DNA of 64,000 nucleotides from Prorocentrum cordatum. Its lineage: Eukaryota > Sar > Dinophyceae > Prorocentrales > Prorocentraceae. Position numbers and translations under genes: made by a program. A model generated the notes under the pieces. That model was not told the origin of the DNA, made no database searches, and saw only the letters and a program-made list of their open reading frames with translations. The stretch lies in the NCBI GenBank assembly GCA_963575745.1, contig CAUYUJ010021159.1:1-64000 (forward strand), written 5' to 3'. Positions 53,290-64,000 of the stretch are shown piece after piece (within the stretch, counting starts at the first letter, position 1; each line of letters opens with the position of its first letter).

Positions 53290-53405
53290 CTTGAAAGCTC
53301 ACTTGCTCCTCCTTCGGCTCCTCCCTCCTTCTCACTTCCTCCCTTTCCTCTCACCCCCCCCTCCTCAAAACTCCTCTTCCTCCTCCTTCTCCTCCTCCTC
53401 CTCCT
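53290..53405 (+). repeat. Pyrimidine tract with CTCCTTCGGCTCC-like words
   Basis: CT-rich low-complexity sequence ending in (CTC)n. Non-coding. Confidence 0.8.
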
Positions 53406-53539
53406 CTGGGGGCCCGTCTTATAATGGCCACTTACAGAATATGTAAGTCCCCCGCCGAAGTTGCGCATGTGGCTTAGGATGTTCGCTATGTGGCGTCCTA
53501 TGTACCGTACATGATGGCAAACCCGCGCGTCATTCAAGC

Positions 53540-53790
53540 AGGGGTGCTCAGGGGTGCCCGGGGTGAGGTTGGCCGCCGATTTTCGCTGCACGCCCGGGTG
53601 CCCGGGGGGTGCCCCAGGATGCCCAGGTGCCCGGGTGCCAGGGTGCCCGGGCGTGCCCGGGGGTGCCCTATAGGTCTATAGCTCAATAGCCTTATAGCCC
53701 TTCAGCCCTACAGCTCCATAGTCCTATAGCTCTTTAGCCCTATAGCTCACTAGCCCTATAGCCCCCTAACGCGATAGCCCTGATTGGGTT
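53540..53790 (+). repeat. Two short minisatellites: GGTGCCCGG and CTATAGCCC
   Basis: 53545-53670 repeats GGTGCCCGGG-like 8-10-mers. 53668-53785 repeats CTATAGCCCT-like 8-10-mers about 13 times. Just before them, CCGCCGATTTTCGCTGCACG resembles sequence at 13994 and 35914. Confidence 0.8.
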
Positions 53791-53805
53791 TTTTCTCCGG
53801 TGTCA

Positions 53806-53828
53806 TTATTAGTAGTGGTAGTAGTAGC

Positions 53829-53862
<34 letters not shown>

Positions 53863-53883
53863 ATAGTAGTAGTAGTAGTAGTC

Positions 53884-53919
<36 letters not shown>

Positions 53920-54017
53920 TAGTAGTAGTAAGTGAGTAAGTCAGGGTAGCAGTAAGGAGTTATTATTACGTAGTAGTAGAAGTAAGTAGTAGTAGTAGTA
54001 GTAGGAGTTGTAGTAGC

Positions 54018-54065
<48 letters not shown>

Positions 54066-54210
54066 CGTAGTAGTAGTCGTCGTAGTATTAGTAGTAGTGG
54101 TTGTAGGAGGAGGAGGGTGAGCGTAGTACTAGTAGTAGGTTTCTACTGCTACGGCTACTACTAATTTGCACTCTTAGTAGTAGTCGTAGTATTAGTAGTA
54201 GTAGTAGTAA

Positions 54211-54251
<41 letters not shown>

Positions 54252-54295
54252 ATCGTAGTAGTAGTAGAAGTAGTAGGAGTAGTAGTAGTAGTAGC

Positions 54296-54335
<40 letters not shown>

Positions 54336-54675
54336 TGAGAAGTCGTAGTAACAGGAGTAGTAGTAGTAGTAGCAGCAGCAGCAGTATGAGTAGTAGTAGT
54401 AGTAGTAGTAGTAATAGTAGTAGGAATGTGAGAAGAAGTAATAGCCATACTAGATGGAGTACTACTAGTAGTAGTGGTAGGATTCGTTGTCGTAGAAGCG
54501 GGGGTAGTAGTAATAGTAGTAGTTGTAGTCGTCGTAGATTCGGAAGTAGTAGTAGTAGTCGCAGTCGTAGTAGCAGTCGAAGTAAAATAAGTAGTAGTAA
54601 TAGTAGTAGTAGTAGCAGTAGTAGTAGTAGTAGTAGTACAAGTAGTCGTAGAAGTAGAAGTAGTGGTAGTCGTAC

Positions 54676-54706
<31 letters not shown>

Positions 54707-54825
54707 TGTAGTCATCATCGTAGTAGTAGTAGTTGTTGTTGTTGTAGCGGTAGCGGTAGTGGTAGCGGTAGTGGCATTGGTTAATGGAAGTTGAAGTAGG
54801 AGCAGCAGCAGCAACAGTAGTTGTA

Positions 54826-54870
<45 letters not shown>

Positions 54871-54996
54871 TTAGTAGTAGTAGCCGTAGTAGTAGTAGTA
54901 GTAGCAGCAGTAGCAGTAGTAGTAGTCATCGTAGTAGTTGTCGTAGTAGTAGTACCCGTAGCAGTAGTATTCGTAGTAGTAGTCGTAGCAGCAGTC

Positions 54997-55034
<38 letters not shown>

Positions 55035-55106
55035 AGTAGTAGTAGTAGTATTAGTGGTAGAAGTAGTCGTAGCAATAGTAGTAGTAGTTCTAGTAGTAGT
55101 AGTGGC

Positions 55107-55137
<31 letters not shown>

Positions 55138-55304
55138 ATAGTAGTTGTAGTAGTAGTAGTAGTAGTAGTAGTAGACGTAGTGGTGGTAGTAGCAGTGGTA
55201 GTGGTAGTGGGAGGTCTGATGGTAGTGGTAGTAGTTGTAGTATTAATACTGGTCGTAGCGGTAGTCGTATTTGTAGTCGTGGTAGTAGTAGTAGTAGTAG
55301 TAGA

Positions 55305-55341
<37 letters not shown>

Positions 55342-55627
55342 ATCGTGATCGTAGTAGTTGTGCTAGTAGGAGTAGTAGCCGTAGTAGTACTAGTGTTGGT
55401 AGTCGCTGTAGTTGAATAGAGTAGTAGTAGCAGTAGTAGTAGTAGGGGTAGTGATAGCAGTAGTAGTAATAGTTGTAGTTTAAGTCGTAGTAGTCGTCGT
55501 ACTAGCAGGAGCAGTCGTAGGAGTAGTAGTAGTGTCAGTAATGGTATCCGTAGTATTTGTGGTAGTAGTAGTTGTAGTAGTAGCAGCAGTACTCTTAGTA
55601 GTAGAGTAGTCGTCGTAGTACTAGTAC

Positions 55628-55662
<35 letters not shown>

Positions 55663-55916
55663 CGTAGCAGCAGTTGTAGTATGCATGTTATTCGTAGTAG
55701 TCGTCGAGCAGTCGTAGTGGTAGTAGTAGTTGCAGAAGTAGTAGTAGTCGTCGTAGTAGTAGTAGCAGTCGTACCAGTAGCCGTAGTAGTAGTAATAGTG
55801 TAGCAGTCGTAGTAGGAGTCGTAGTTGTAGTAGTAGTAGGAGGAGGAGGAGGAGGAGGAGGAGGAGGAGGAGTCGAAGTAGTAGTAGTAGTAGTAGCAGT
55901 AGCAGTAGTAGTAGTA

Positions 55917-55968
<52 letters not shown>

Positions 55969-56102
55969 GTGTAGCAGCTGTAGTCGCAGGAGCAGTAGTA
56001 GGACGCAGCAGCAGCAGTATGTTTCCGGGGAGGGGGGGGGGTGTGAGGTGGATTTTAGTAGTCGTTATTAGTATAGTAGTTAGTCCGTCGTCGCGTCGTC
56101 GT

Positions 56103-56140
<38 letters not shown>

Positions 56141-56220
56141 CGTCGTCGTCGTCGTCGCCGCGTCGTTTCCCACCCCCCCCCCCCCCCGTAGTAGTAGTAG
56201 AAGTAGTAGTAGTCGTAGTC

Positions 56221-56253
<33 letters not shown>

Positions 56254-56349
56254 CGCGGCAGTAGCAGTAGGAGTAGTAGTCGTCGTAGTAGTAGTTCTAG
56301 TCGTCGTCTTAGTAGTAGTACTAGTAGTCGTAGTCGTAGTAGTAGTCGC

Positions 56350-56401
<52 letters not shown>

Positions 56402-56830
56402 CTACTAGAAGTAGTAGTAGTAAGAGTAGTAGGGATGGTAGTCGTTTTCGTAGTCGTCGTTGCCATCGTCGTCATGGTAGTAGTGGTAGTTGTAGTTAAC
56501 TAGCAGTGGTCGTCGTAGTAGTAGTAGTAGGATTTGTAGTCGTAGTCGTTGTCGTTGTAGTAATCGTAGTAGTAGTAGTAGTAGTAGTAGTAGAAGTAGT
56601 AGTAATCATCATAGTTGTACAGTAGTAGTAGTAGTAGTCGTAGTCGTAGTAGTAGTAGTAGTAGTAGTCGTACAGTCGTTGTTCAGCCATAGCAGTGGTA
56701 GTAGTGGTAGTAGCAGTAGTAGTAGCAGTAGCAGTAGCAGTAGTAGTAGTAGTAGTAGTAATAGCAGTAGTAGTAAGAGTCGTAGAAGTAGTGCAGTGGA
56801 AGTGGTAGTAGTAGTAGTAGTAGTAGTAGT

Positions 56831-56862
<32 letters not shown>

Positions 56863-57228
56863 TAGTAGTAGTAGTACTAGTACTAGTAGTAGTCGTAGTA
56901 GTAGTAATAGTTGTAGTCGTAGTAGTAGTAGTAGTAGTAGTAGGAGCAGTTCGTCGTCGAGTCGTAGTAGTAGTAGTAGTAGTAGTATTAGTAATATATT
57001 AGTAGTATAGTATATTTGTAAGTAGTAGTATTAGTAGTATAGTAGTATGTAGTTTAGTAATATTATTTGTAGTAGTAGTAGTAAAGTAGTGATAGTAGTT
57101 AAGTGTTCGTATCATTAAGTAATAATGGTGAGTACTCTATTATTAGAGAATAGTATAGTAGTTTTTTTAGTAGTAGTAAGAAGAACTAGTAGAAGACTAC
57201 TAGTTAGTTAGTAGTAGTAGTAGTAGCC

Positions 57229-57266
<38 letters not shown>

Positions 57267-57289
57267 CGTCGCTGTAGTAGTCGTCGCCA

Positions 57290-57323
<34 letters not shown>

Positions 57324-57545
57324 CGCAGTCGTAGTAGTAGTGGTCGCCGTAGTAGTAGTAGTAGTAGTAGTAGTAGTTTTAGTAGTAGTAGTAGTAGTGG
57401 TAGCAGTAATCGTAGTAGTAGTAGTAGTAGCAGTAGTAGTAGTAGTTGTAGTAGTAGTAGTAGTAGTAGTAGTAGCAGTAGTAGTAGTAGTAGTAGTAGT
57501 CGTAGTAATAGTAGTAGTAGCAGTAGTAGTAGTAGTAGTAGTAGT

Positions 57546-57622
<77 letters not shown>

Positions 57623-57640
57623 CCGCAGTAGTAGTCGTAG
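53806..57640 (+). repeat. 3.8 kb imperfect (GTA)n trinucleotide tract
   Basis: Almost continuous AGT/GTA triplets with GTC, GCA, GTT and AAT variants. There is a (GGA)n island at about 55842-55871, a G-run at 56026-56040, a (GTC)n plus C-run patch at 56090-56187 and an AT-richer patch at 57000-57180. Translation gives poly-Val, poly-Ser, poly-Thr or poly-Tyr in every frame. It is unusually long for a microsatellite. Confidence 0.95.
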
Positions 57641-58944
57641 TATGAGAAGGAGGAGGTGGATGAGGAGGATGAGAAGGAGGAGGAGTGGGAAGAGAGGGAG
57701 GGAGGGGCACAGGAAGGATGAAGGAGTGATGGTGAGATGGAGACTGAGAGGGTCGATAAAGAGGACCGAGGAGGTGGGAGGATGAAGGACAAGGTCGGAG
57801 AAAGGTGGAGACTGCTAGTGCTCCGTCATGGGGGTCTTCAGAACTCTACGTAGGAGGTTCCAGGATCGGGGGGAACTTCGGAGAGAGGCATCGTGCTGAA
57901 AGGATGCCCGAGGTTCGGGGCCAGTTTTCTGTGGGTTCCTGGGAGATGTCGGAGGTCACGGGAGGCATTCGAAGGATGTTGCGCATCGATGGGCCGGCCA
58001 CGCAGAGGGCGACGATGGCGAGAGCGACGAGGGTGTTGAACGGCGGCGGCAGCGACGTCGATCAACGACGGCGCCGCCGCCGCCGCCGCCGACGCCGCCT
58101 TGGCATGAAGCAAACGGGTCCTGAGGGACACGGGCCCTAAAGCCTGGGACCTTCTCCCAGGACCAGCCTTTCATCTTGAGCAATCCTGAGCAGTTTTTTT
58201 CATAGTGTCCAGGGTGCGTGCAGTACCCCCAGGAGCTCGAAAACGGCGAAAGGAATCTCCAAGGCCCGTTTCCTCAGGGGCTGCTTGCGTCACGGCGATC
58301 CACGTGCGGCGTGACCACGGCTGCACTCCGCCAAAGGCCATCCGGGTGCTCGTCCGCGCGGGCGCGCGCACCCAACGGCTGCTGCAGGATCGCGCCGCGC
58401 GCGCGCGCGGTGCCCCTCCTGCTGGACCATCCTCCCCTATCATCTTCCTCGTCCTCGTCCCTCGTCCTCGCCAGAGGGGGTGCCCCCATTCTTCCACAGC
58501 GGACCTGCTCTTTGTAAGGCGGGTTGCGCAGAGTTCTAGGCCTGTTTCGGCGTGGGTAGAGCAGCTCGTCTGAGTTCCCAGCGCACTGCTCATTGCTCAT
58601 CCTTCGTCCTCCCCCCCTTTTCCTCCTCCTCGGCCCTCTGAGCAGGCGTGCCCGCGCTGCCACGAGCTAGGCTCTCCGGGCCTTGGCTTCTGTCGCCCCC
58701 CTCCAGGGGGGGCCCTGGCGGGGGGGAGGCCCGAGGAGGCTTGGAGGCCACCTCCTGGCGCTTACTCGATGAAGTCACCCCCCCTACGAGATCCAGAGAG
58801 AAAGCACGGGTCATACGCTCGATGTTTCTGATTCGATGGGTCATGAAATCGATGTTGGCGGTCACCGGGGCCAACCACACGGTCCGGATTCCCCCACTTA
58901 CGGCCCGTAGACTTACGGCGTCTCGCTCCTGCGCCCGAGACAAG
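57641..58944. other. Unassigned GC-rich region
   Basis: A purine-rich start (57641-57800), a GCC-rich patch at 58060-58098, and mixed sequence beyond. Frames are open on both strands between 58200 and 58940 but Arg/Pro/Ala-rich, without recognisable motifs. Confidence 0.4.
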
Positions 58945-59095
58945 ACGGGTGTTGGCCTGGCTTGGGAGATCGCCAGGTTGCCTGGCCGACTTGGTGGCCT
59001 CGGGTTAAGGTTCGCACAACGAAACTCGGACGCAGCGAATGGGGCATCTTGGATCGCAGCGCTGCCGGCCATAAGGAGGCTCCTGCAGTGGCCTG
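58945..59095 (+). pseudogene. Possible LINE reverse transcriptase fragment
   Basis: A frame-1 segment reads IARLPGRLGGLGLRFAQRNS, then DAANGASWIAALPAIRRLLQ. The LPxRLGGLGLR...AA..ASW pattern is a common landmark after the RT core in algal and dinoflagellate LINE proteins. No catalytic box is found nearby and the surrounding frame is poor, so only a small relic is supported. It is a different part of the RT and apparently a different lineage from the 235-2038 relic. Confidence 0.45.
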
Positions 59096-59266
59096 CGCGA
59101 TGTACGGGAAAGGAGCAGGAGAACGGTCCACACGCACCATGTCCACAGGACGGTGGCACGGATGTGCGCAACGGAAAAAGGGGGCGAACGGTTTACCGAC
59201 TGGGGCGATGTGCCTTTCTTGCGAGCATCGCTTGAGGTTTTCTTGCTGAAATGAAATCGGTGGTTG

Positions 59267-59267
<1 letters not shown>

Positions 59268-59321
<54 letters not shown>

Positions 59322-59352
59322 CTTGCGTGTGTGTGTGTGTGTGTGTGTGTGG
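59268..59352 (+). repeat. (GT)n microsatellite
   Basis: About 85 bp of GT with GCGTGCTTGCGT in the middle. It encodes Cys-Val repeats by chance. Confidence 0.97.
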
Positions 59353-59458
59353 ACCGAGAGTGGCCGTACACGCGGCTGGGCTACCCGCACCAGGCACAGC
59401 GCCAAGCGGGCTGACAACCAGCGCCCCCGCACATGGCCACGGCAGCGACCCCGACTGT

Positions 59459-59991
59459 ATGATGGAGGCAAGGCAGGCTGCGGCCAGCGCCAGGCGCGAA
59501 ATCGACAGGAGCATGGACAGCATGCGGGACCCGTCCTGGCCCGACGACCAGGCTGACCGAGCCTGGCTCGACTTGGATGACAGGTTGTACTGCCAGCCGC
59601 GGTCCCGCCTTGTGTTTATGCGCATGCACGCCCAAGGCGGCCTAGAGAGCTGGGGTGCCGTCGTCAAGCGTCTCCAGATCGAGGCTGGCTCTTACTTCGG
59701 CGAATGTTGGAAGCGCGCGTACGACAAGGGTGACAACAAGGGCGCTGGCAAAGGGCAGTACAACCGCTTGCCAGCGAGGGTTTATGCCGAAAGTTCATGG
59801 CCGATCTGTGGTAATGGAACTTCGACATCAAGAAGTACTCCTAGTGGGAAGGTATCCACGTGGACTGGGACCAGATGTGGCGCAACCAGCAGGCCGACAA
59901 CACGCACAGGCAAGAGACGCGGGAGCGCGAGGCCGCCGAGCAAGGCACACGGCGCGATAGAAGGCGGCAGGCCAGACAAGCGCAGCTGTAA
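59459..59991 (+). pseudogene. Broken gene fragment, unknown helical protein
   Basis: Frame 2 from ATG 59459 reads MMEARQAAASARREIDRSMD, then WPDDQADRAWLDLDDRLYCQ, FMRMHAQGGLESWGAVVKRL and EAGSYFGECWKRAYDKGDNK, to about 59770. Coding character then moves to frame 1: FMADLW, stop TAA 59812, WNFDIKKYS, stop TAG 59842, WEGIHVDWDQMWRNQQADNT, then a Gln/Arg-rich helix to TAA 59989-59991. One frameshift and two nonsense codons mark it as a pseudogene. An acceptor-like GGCAG precedes the ATG, so it may be a 3' exon. I do not recognise the family. Confidence 0.5.
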
Positions 59992-60159
59992 CACTGCCTG
60001 GGACGACGCCCCCGGCGCCCGCCTTCGGCGCTAAGCACTCGCACCACCGCAGCCACCACCACCCGGCTGCACTTGGCACCTCTACTGGGCGTGCCGCCCG
60101 CGGGCACCGCGCCATTCCACACGTGGCCTTCCTCCCTCCTCCCTATTCCCCCGTCGCCA

Positions 60160-61105
60160 TGGCGTCGTGCCTCCCATTGGGACGTGCGACGCCGCCTTTC
60201 ATTGTTCCTTGCACCACTTCGGTGCTCCCTTACTCTTCCGCCGCGACAGACCGCTCTCCATGAGGCGTGCGGCCCTTTGGGTTGGGCGCCTCTCCGCACC
60301 TGGTTTGGCACCTCCTCGGTGCCCTCTCTCGCCTCTCCTCCTTGCGACGTACCCCCCGTTTAGGGCGCGCGTCGCTCACGCATTGTCCCCTTCGCCAGTT
60401 CGGCGCTTCTCTGCTGCACCACGCTGGACCGCCCATTCGGCCGCCCAGCGTCGTTGCCCCGGTTCTGCACCATTCGGTGATCACCGCCGCCACATCCTCG
60501 CGACGTACCTCCCGTTTGGGACGCGCGTCGCTTACTCGCTGTCCTCTGACGTTTCGGTGTTCCTCTGTTGCGCCACGCTGGACCGCCCATTCGGCCGCCC
60601 AGCTTCTGCACCTTTCGGTGCTCCCCGCCGCCGCCCCCTCGCGACGTATCTCCCGTTTGGGACGCGCGTCGCTCACTCTCTATTCCCTGCACCATTTCGG
60701 TGCTCCTTTGCTGCACCACGCTGGACCGCCCATTGGGCCGCCCATCGTCGTTGCCCGGCTTCTGCATCTTTCGGTGCTCCCGTTGTTCCGCGGCAGCTCC
60801 GCGCTGCCTCCTCCTCCCGTTGCGATGTTGTTCCGCCCCGCCGTTTGCGGGCGCCTGGGACGCTTCGCCCGCCGCCACATGCCCCACCCCTCCCTGCCCT
60901 CTGGCCACCGGGCGCGTCCTTGGGAGGCAACGCCGCCATACCCCTGTGAGTGCCCATTTGGCTGCGTTGCCACCTCCTTCCGGCAGCAACGCGCTTCCTC
61001 TTCCTCTTCCCGTTGCGTTGCTGTTCCGTTCCGCCGCCTGCGGACGCCTGGGACGCTTCGCCCGCCGCCTCCTGCCGCACCTCCCCCGGCCCACTAGCCA
61101 CCTGG
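60160..61105 (+). repeat. Two families of 140-190 bp tandem repeats
   Basis: 60160-60790: about four copies of a 140-156 bp unit with GGGACGCGCGTCGCTCAC, TTTCGGTGCTCC and CTGGACCGCCCATTCGGCCG. GACGTAC/GACGTAT words occur at 60346, 60501 and 60642. 60819-61105: two copies of a 190-bp unit with CCCGTTGCGATGTTGTTCCG-like and GGGACGCTTCGCCCGCCGCC segments. Open frames across them are Arg/Pro/Leu-rich artefacts. Confidence 0.75.
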
Positions 61106-61512
61106 CGCGCCCTTGGGCGGTCACGCTGCAATGCCCCTGTCACTGCCAGCTGTGTGGCTGCGTTGCTCCTGCCTCCGCGCTGTTCAGTGCTGTGCCTGCT
61201 CTTCGGTGCGCCGCGATACCGTTGCCGTTCGTGGTGTCCCACTGCGCCCGCCCGCCAGCTCCAGCTGCTGACAGCCGCCCTCCCGCCACCCTTGCCACCG
61301 TGGTTTGCCACGGCCGCCCACCGCGCTCTGGTCCTGCGCGCCTGGCTGCTGCTGCCCCCCCCGGCTGCTCATCGTCGACCTCTTCGACGTTTGAGCGTCT
61401 CTTCTTCCTCTCGGCCGTCCCCCCCCTCTACGCACGCTGGCCAATTCGCGACTTTGTGCCCCTTTTTTAGCTTCTCGTTGGAGCGGAGTTCGCCGCGTCG
61501 CCACTGACGGAA
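61106..61512. other. Unassigned spacer
   Basis: GC-rich mixed sequence. No motif recognised. Confidence 0.4.
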
Positions 61513-61578
61513 AAAGTGTGTGTTTGTTTGTGTGTGTGTGTGTGTTTTTTTTTTTTTTTGTTTTTTTTTTTTTGTGTG

Positions 61579-61622
<44 letters not shown>

Positions 61623-61630
61623 TGTGTGTG

Positions 61631-61661
<31 letters not shown>

Positions 61662-61662
61662 T
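61513..61662 (+). repeat. (GT)n, T-run and (GTGC)n compound microsatellite
   Basis: TGTG repeats, two T runs (61547-61559 and 61562-61573), then GTGCGTGC repeats and GT again. Non-coding. Confidence 0.97.
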
Positions 61663-62064
61663 GCACCGCCTCGGCTGCACTGTCGCACTGCGATCCCCGT
61701 CCCTTGTTCCCCCCTTCTTCCCCCTATTCCTCCCCTCACCCCTCGCGACAGCCCCCGCGCGAATGTCGTTGTCGATCCCTTATGGGTGGTTCTAGCTTCG
61801 CCTGCGTGAGCTGGCCCACCCCGCGGGCGTTCGATAGACTTGACTTACGCCGCTTGGCCGCGACTCCGAAGAGAGTGTGCCTCACCGTTTGTTATCCAGA
61901 GTTGCGTCTTTGGACCCAGGCCAATCCGTGTCCAGCTGCCTGCGGCAAACACAGCCACCGTACCAGCGCAGCAGTTTGGTTGGCGACCGTTTGAGGCGGC
62001 ACGGGTGGCCGCCACGTGTGACACCTTGTGTGGACAGGTTGGGGGGAGAGCTATGGTTGTGTTC
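61663..62064. other. Unassigned spacer
   Basis: Mixed-composition sequence, short frames on both strands, nothing recognised. Confidence 0.4.
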
Positions 62065-62460
62065 GTCAATGATCATGATGATGCTGGTGCTGGTTATGAC
62101 GATGTGGATGACGATGCTGATGATGACGGTTGTGGCGATGGCGAGGACGACTACAATGTTTATGGTGTTGCTCATGGCGATTCTGCGCTGATAATACTGG
62201 TGGTGATGATAACGGTGATGGTGGTGATGGTGATGATGGTAAGGATGAAGGGGGGATGCAGATGAGGATGATGGTGGTGGTGGTGATGGTGATAGTGGTC
62301 GTGCTGATGCTTGTGGTTATGGTTATAGTGCTGATGGTGGTGGTGATGATGATGATGCTGATGGTTGTGGTGTCGATGATGATGATGCTGATTCTGATGG
62401 TGGTGGGGTGGTGTTGCTGATGCTGATGATGCTGGTGATGATGGTGAGGAGGAGGAATAA
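62065..62460 (+). repeat. (GAT/GGT)n trinucleotide repeat
   Basis: Long imperfect run of GATGAT, GGTGGT and GCTGAT triplets. Open frames are Asp/Met/Val or Ile/Thr/Ser-rich artefacts. Confidence 0.9.
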
Positions 62461-62589
62461 TATGATTATGAGAGTCAGGATGATGAGGATTATGTGAAAG
62501 ACGAAGACGAGGATGAACCAGAGGAAGACGAGGAAGAGGAATGCCGTCACATGTGACACGTGTCGTCCTCACTAGTTGAGGAGCGCTCA

Positions 62590-62965
62590 TGGATATCGTT
62601 TTGGCCGTCTTGTGGCTGCCTGGATTTCCTCTGAGGGAGGCTTGGGGGCCCCCGGGGACCCTCTTGGGCCATCTTGCGGCCCTTTGAGGCCGTCATGGGG
62701 ACCCCTTGGCCATGTGGCGGGTGTTTTCTGGCCGTCGTGAGGCTGTTTTGGCGCCGTCTTGGGCAGTCGAAGGACCTTAGAAGGCCGTCTTGGGTCCCAC
62801 GGAAGGCATTTTGGTTTGTCTTGAGGCCGAGGTGAGCCTTCTTGGAAACATCTTGGGCCGTCTTGGACGCATCTTGGCCTCGGGAGCGCGCATTTGTCGC
62901 AAGTTTCTCGTGATTGGAGGCCATTTCTTTATTGCTTGGGGCATGACGGGCGTCATGGCCCCCGC
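62590..62965 (+). repeat. Degenerate GGCCGTCTTGG minisatellite, second tract
   Basis: Same type of G/T-rich repetition as 3640-4375 (CTTGGGCCATCTTGCGGCC, GAAGGCCGTCTTGGG), in the same orientation. Confidence 0.65.
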
Positions 62966-63086
62966 TCCCCCCCCCCCCATGACGTAACGCTTCCCCCCCC
63001 CAAATGCGCTCCGGGCACTGCCGCCGTGCGCATTGGGATCCGCGTAGGTGACCGCGTAGGAATCCGAATAGGTGTCTGGTCCGCAG

Positions 63087-63123
<37 letters not shown>

Positions 63124-63334
63124 TCGTCGTCGTCGGTCGTGGTTCGTCGCTCGTCGCTCATCGTCGTCGTGCGCGCGGACGCGGCTGGAGCCTGTTTTTA
63201 AGTCCGGGCCGATGACGGCAATCATCTGGGGGGGGAGGGGGTCGATAACGTCACGTTTCGCGCCGGCGGCGTTTGGGAATGGTGAGGAATGACGGAGGAC
63301 GGGTAACACGAACATGTAGGTGGCGATATGGACC
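62966..63334. other. Spacer with (GTC)n
   Basis: C runs near 62970-63000 and a (CGT)n tract at 63089-63165. No gene recognised. Confidence 0.6.
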
Positions 63335-63620
63335 ACAACGCCTGTGTACATCACAGTGCCCGCGTGCACCACAGCGTCTGTGTACACCACACCGCCGATG
63401 CACACCACAGCAGCCGCGTGCAACACAGCGTCAGTTTGTGCCACCGTGCCTGCGGGCACAGCAGCTCCTGTGTACACCACAGCGCCTCCGTACACCACAT
63501 CAGCCGTGCGCAACACAGCACCAGTTTACATCACAATGCCTGCGTGCATTGCAGTACCTTTGTACGCCACGGCGCCTGTGTGCACCACATCAGCCGTGTG
63601 CAACACAGCACCATTGTTGT
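63335..63620 (+). repeat. Minisatellite of GTGTACACCACAGCG type
   Basis: About eleven diverged units of 20-27 bp built from GT(G/A)YACCACA and GC(G/A)CCTGCGTG words. One frame reads VYTTAPAYTTAAV-like Thr/Ala/Val repeats by chance. Confidence 0.8.
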
Positions 63621-64000
63621 GTATAGAATTTCAGAAAGAGTCCTTGTGACAAATGGAGCGCGTGTGGATTCCAGAGAAAGCAATGGAAAACAAATCCTCA
63701 TGGACAAAAGATCGCCGCTGGAATCTACGAGTCCCCACGAGTCCGCCCGCATCACCCTAACTCCCATTTGCGTTCAGGAAGCTCCAGCTAAACTGGCCGT
63801 CCGAGAACCAAGTGGCCCGATTCATCAATCGACCATTCTGCGGTGCACGCTGAGATGCGCACGTGCGTTGTACCGCCAAACCGCACGACAGGGGTCAAGA
63901 AGGAGGAAAAGGATGACGAGAAGGAGGAGGAGGAGGAGGAGGAGGAGGAGGAGGAGGAGGAGGAGGGAGGAGGGACAAACGTCGCATTCGATTATCAGAA
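63621..64000. other. Right-edge spacer with (GGA)n
   Basis: Mixed sequence to 63895, then (GGA)n at 63915-63973. No gene recognised. Confidence 0.6.

Noticed and set aside
52741-53424. A 227-codon + strand frame
   Set aside because: After about 70 codons it is pure Gly/Arg/Glu low complexity. The first part has no recognisable feature.
53668-53785. CTATAGCCC repeats as a telomere tract
   Set aside because: The unit does not match the TTTAGGG-type telomere of dinoflagellates, and the tract is short, degenerate and internal.
53806-57640. Poly-Val, poly-Thr and poly-Tyr open frames
   Set aside because: They are translations of (GTA)n in all frames, open only by composition.
1-64000. tRNA or rRNA genes
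   Set aside because: I looked for GGTTCGAATCC-like B boxes and long rRNA-like conserved stretches by eye and found none convincing. A dedicated scan could still find a divergent tRNA.

Overview
The window looks like nuclear DNA of a dinoflagellate. The main evidence is three relics of the 22-nt dinoflagellate spliced leader (SL), each just 5' of a long open coding region and each present twice. Supporting evidence is decayed LINE-type reverse transcriptase and PIF1-like helicase pieces that resemble dinoflagellate families, same-strand genes separated by long repeat-rich spacers, and very abundant GC-rich simple sequence. There is no bacterial organisation: no operons and no ribosome binding sites. 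The species is not determined. A large-genome lineage such as Prorocentrum is only a guess.

Layout. 1-2038: a decayed LINE-like retroelement read across three frames. 2004-2528: one coding exon. 2529-12065: minisatellites, simple repeats and two copies of an array-bearing repeat element. 12066-33975 (D1) and 33976-51563 (D2): a direct tandem duplication of a block with three genes in the order A, B, C, all on the + strand. The D1/D2 junction lies inside gene C at 33973-33975. Gene C continues past the D2 end point into a 100-N gap at 51827-51926. 51927-52708: another array element ending in an inverted junction. 52709-57640: GC-rich hairpin, minisatellites and a 3.8 kb imperfect (GTA)n tract. 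57641-64000: a second possible RT relic, one broken gene fragment, tandem repeats and microsatellites.

Genes. A (exon 2 open over 1.8 kb in D1), B (255 aa, intact in both copies, with a C-terminal stretch resembling an AP2/ERF DNA-binding domain) and C (at least 487 aa, Lys/Glu-rich, with KRPAA motifs) each follow an SL relic. This suggests that spliced mRNAs were copied back into the genome. The A copies have decayed in complementary ways: D1 has 4.57 kb inserted in its first exon but an intact second exon, while D2 has an intact first exon but a nonsense codon and two 1-bp deletions in the second. A and B share a downstream module of about 130 bp.

Repeats. The most distinctive repeat is a family of elements with a conserved left end, a polypyrimidine tract, a tandem array of 89-100 bp units and a conserved right end. 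Nine copies are visible, in both orientations. No tRNA, rRNA or CRISPR was recognised. All family assignments come from reading the translations by eye, with no database search.
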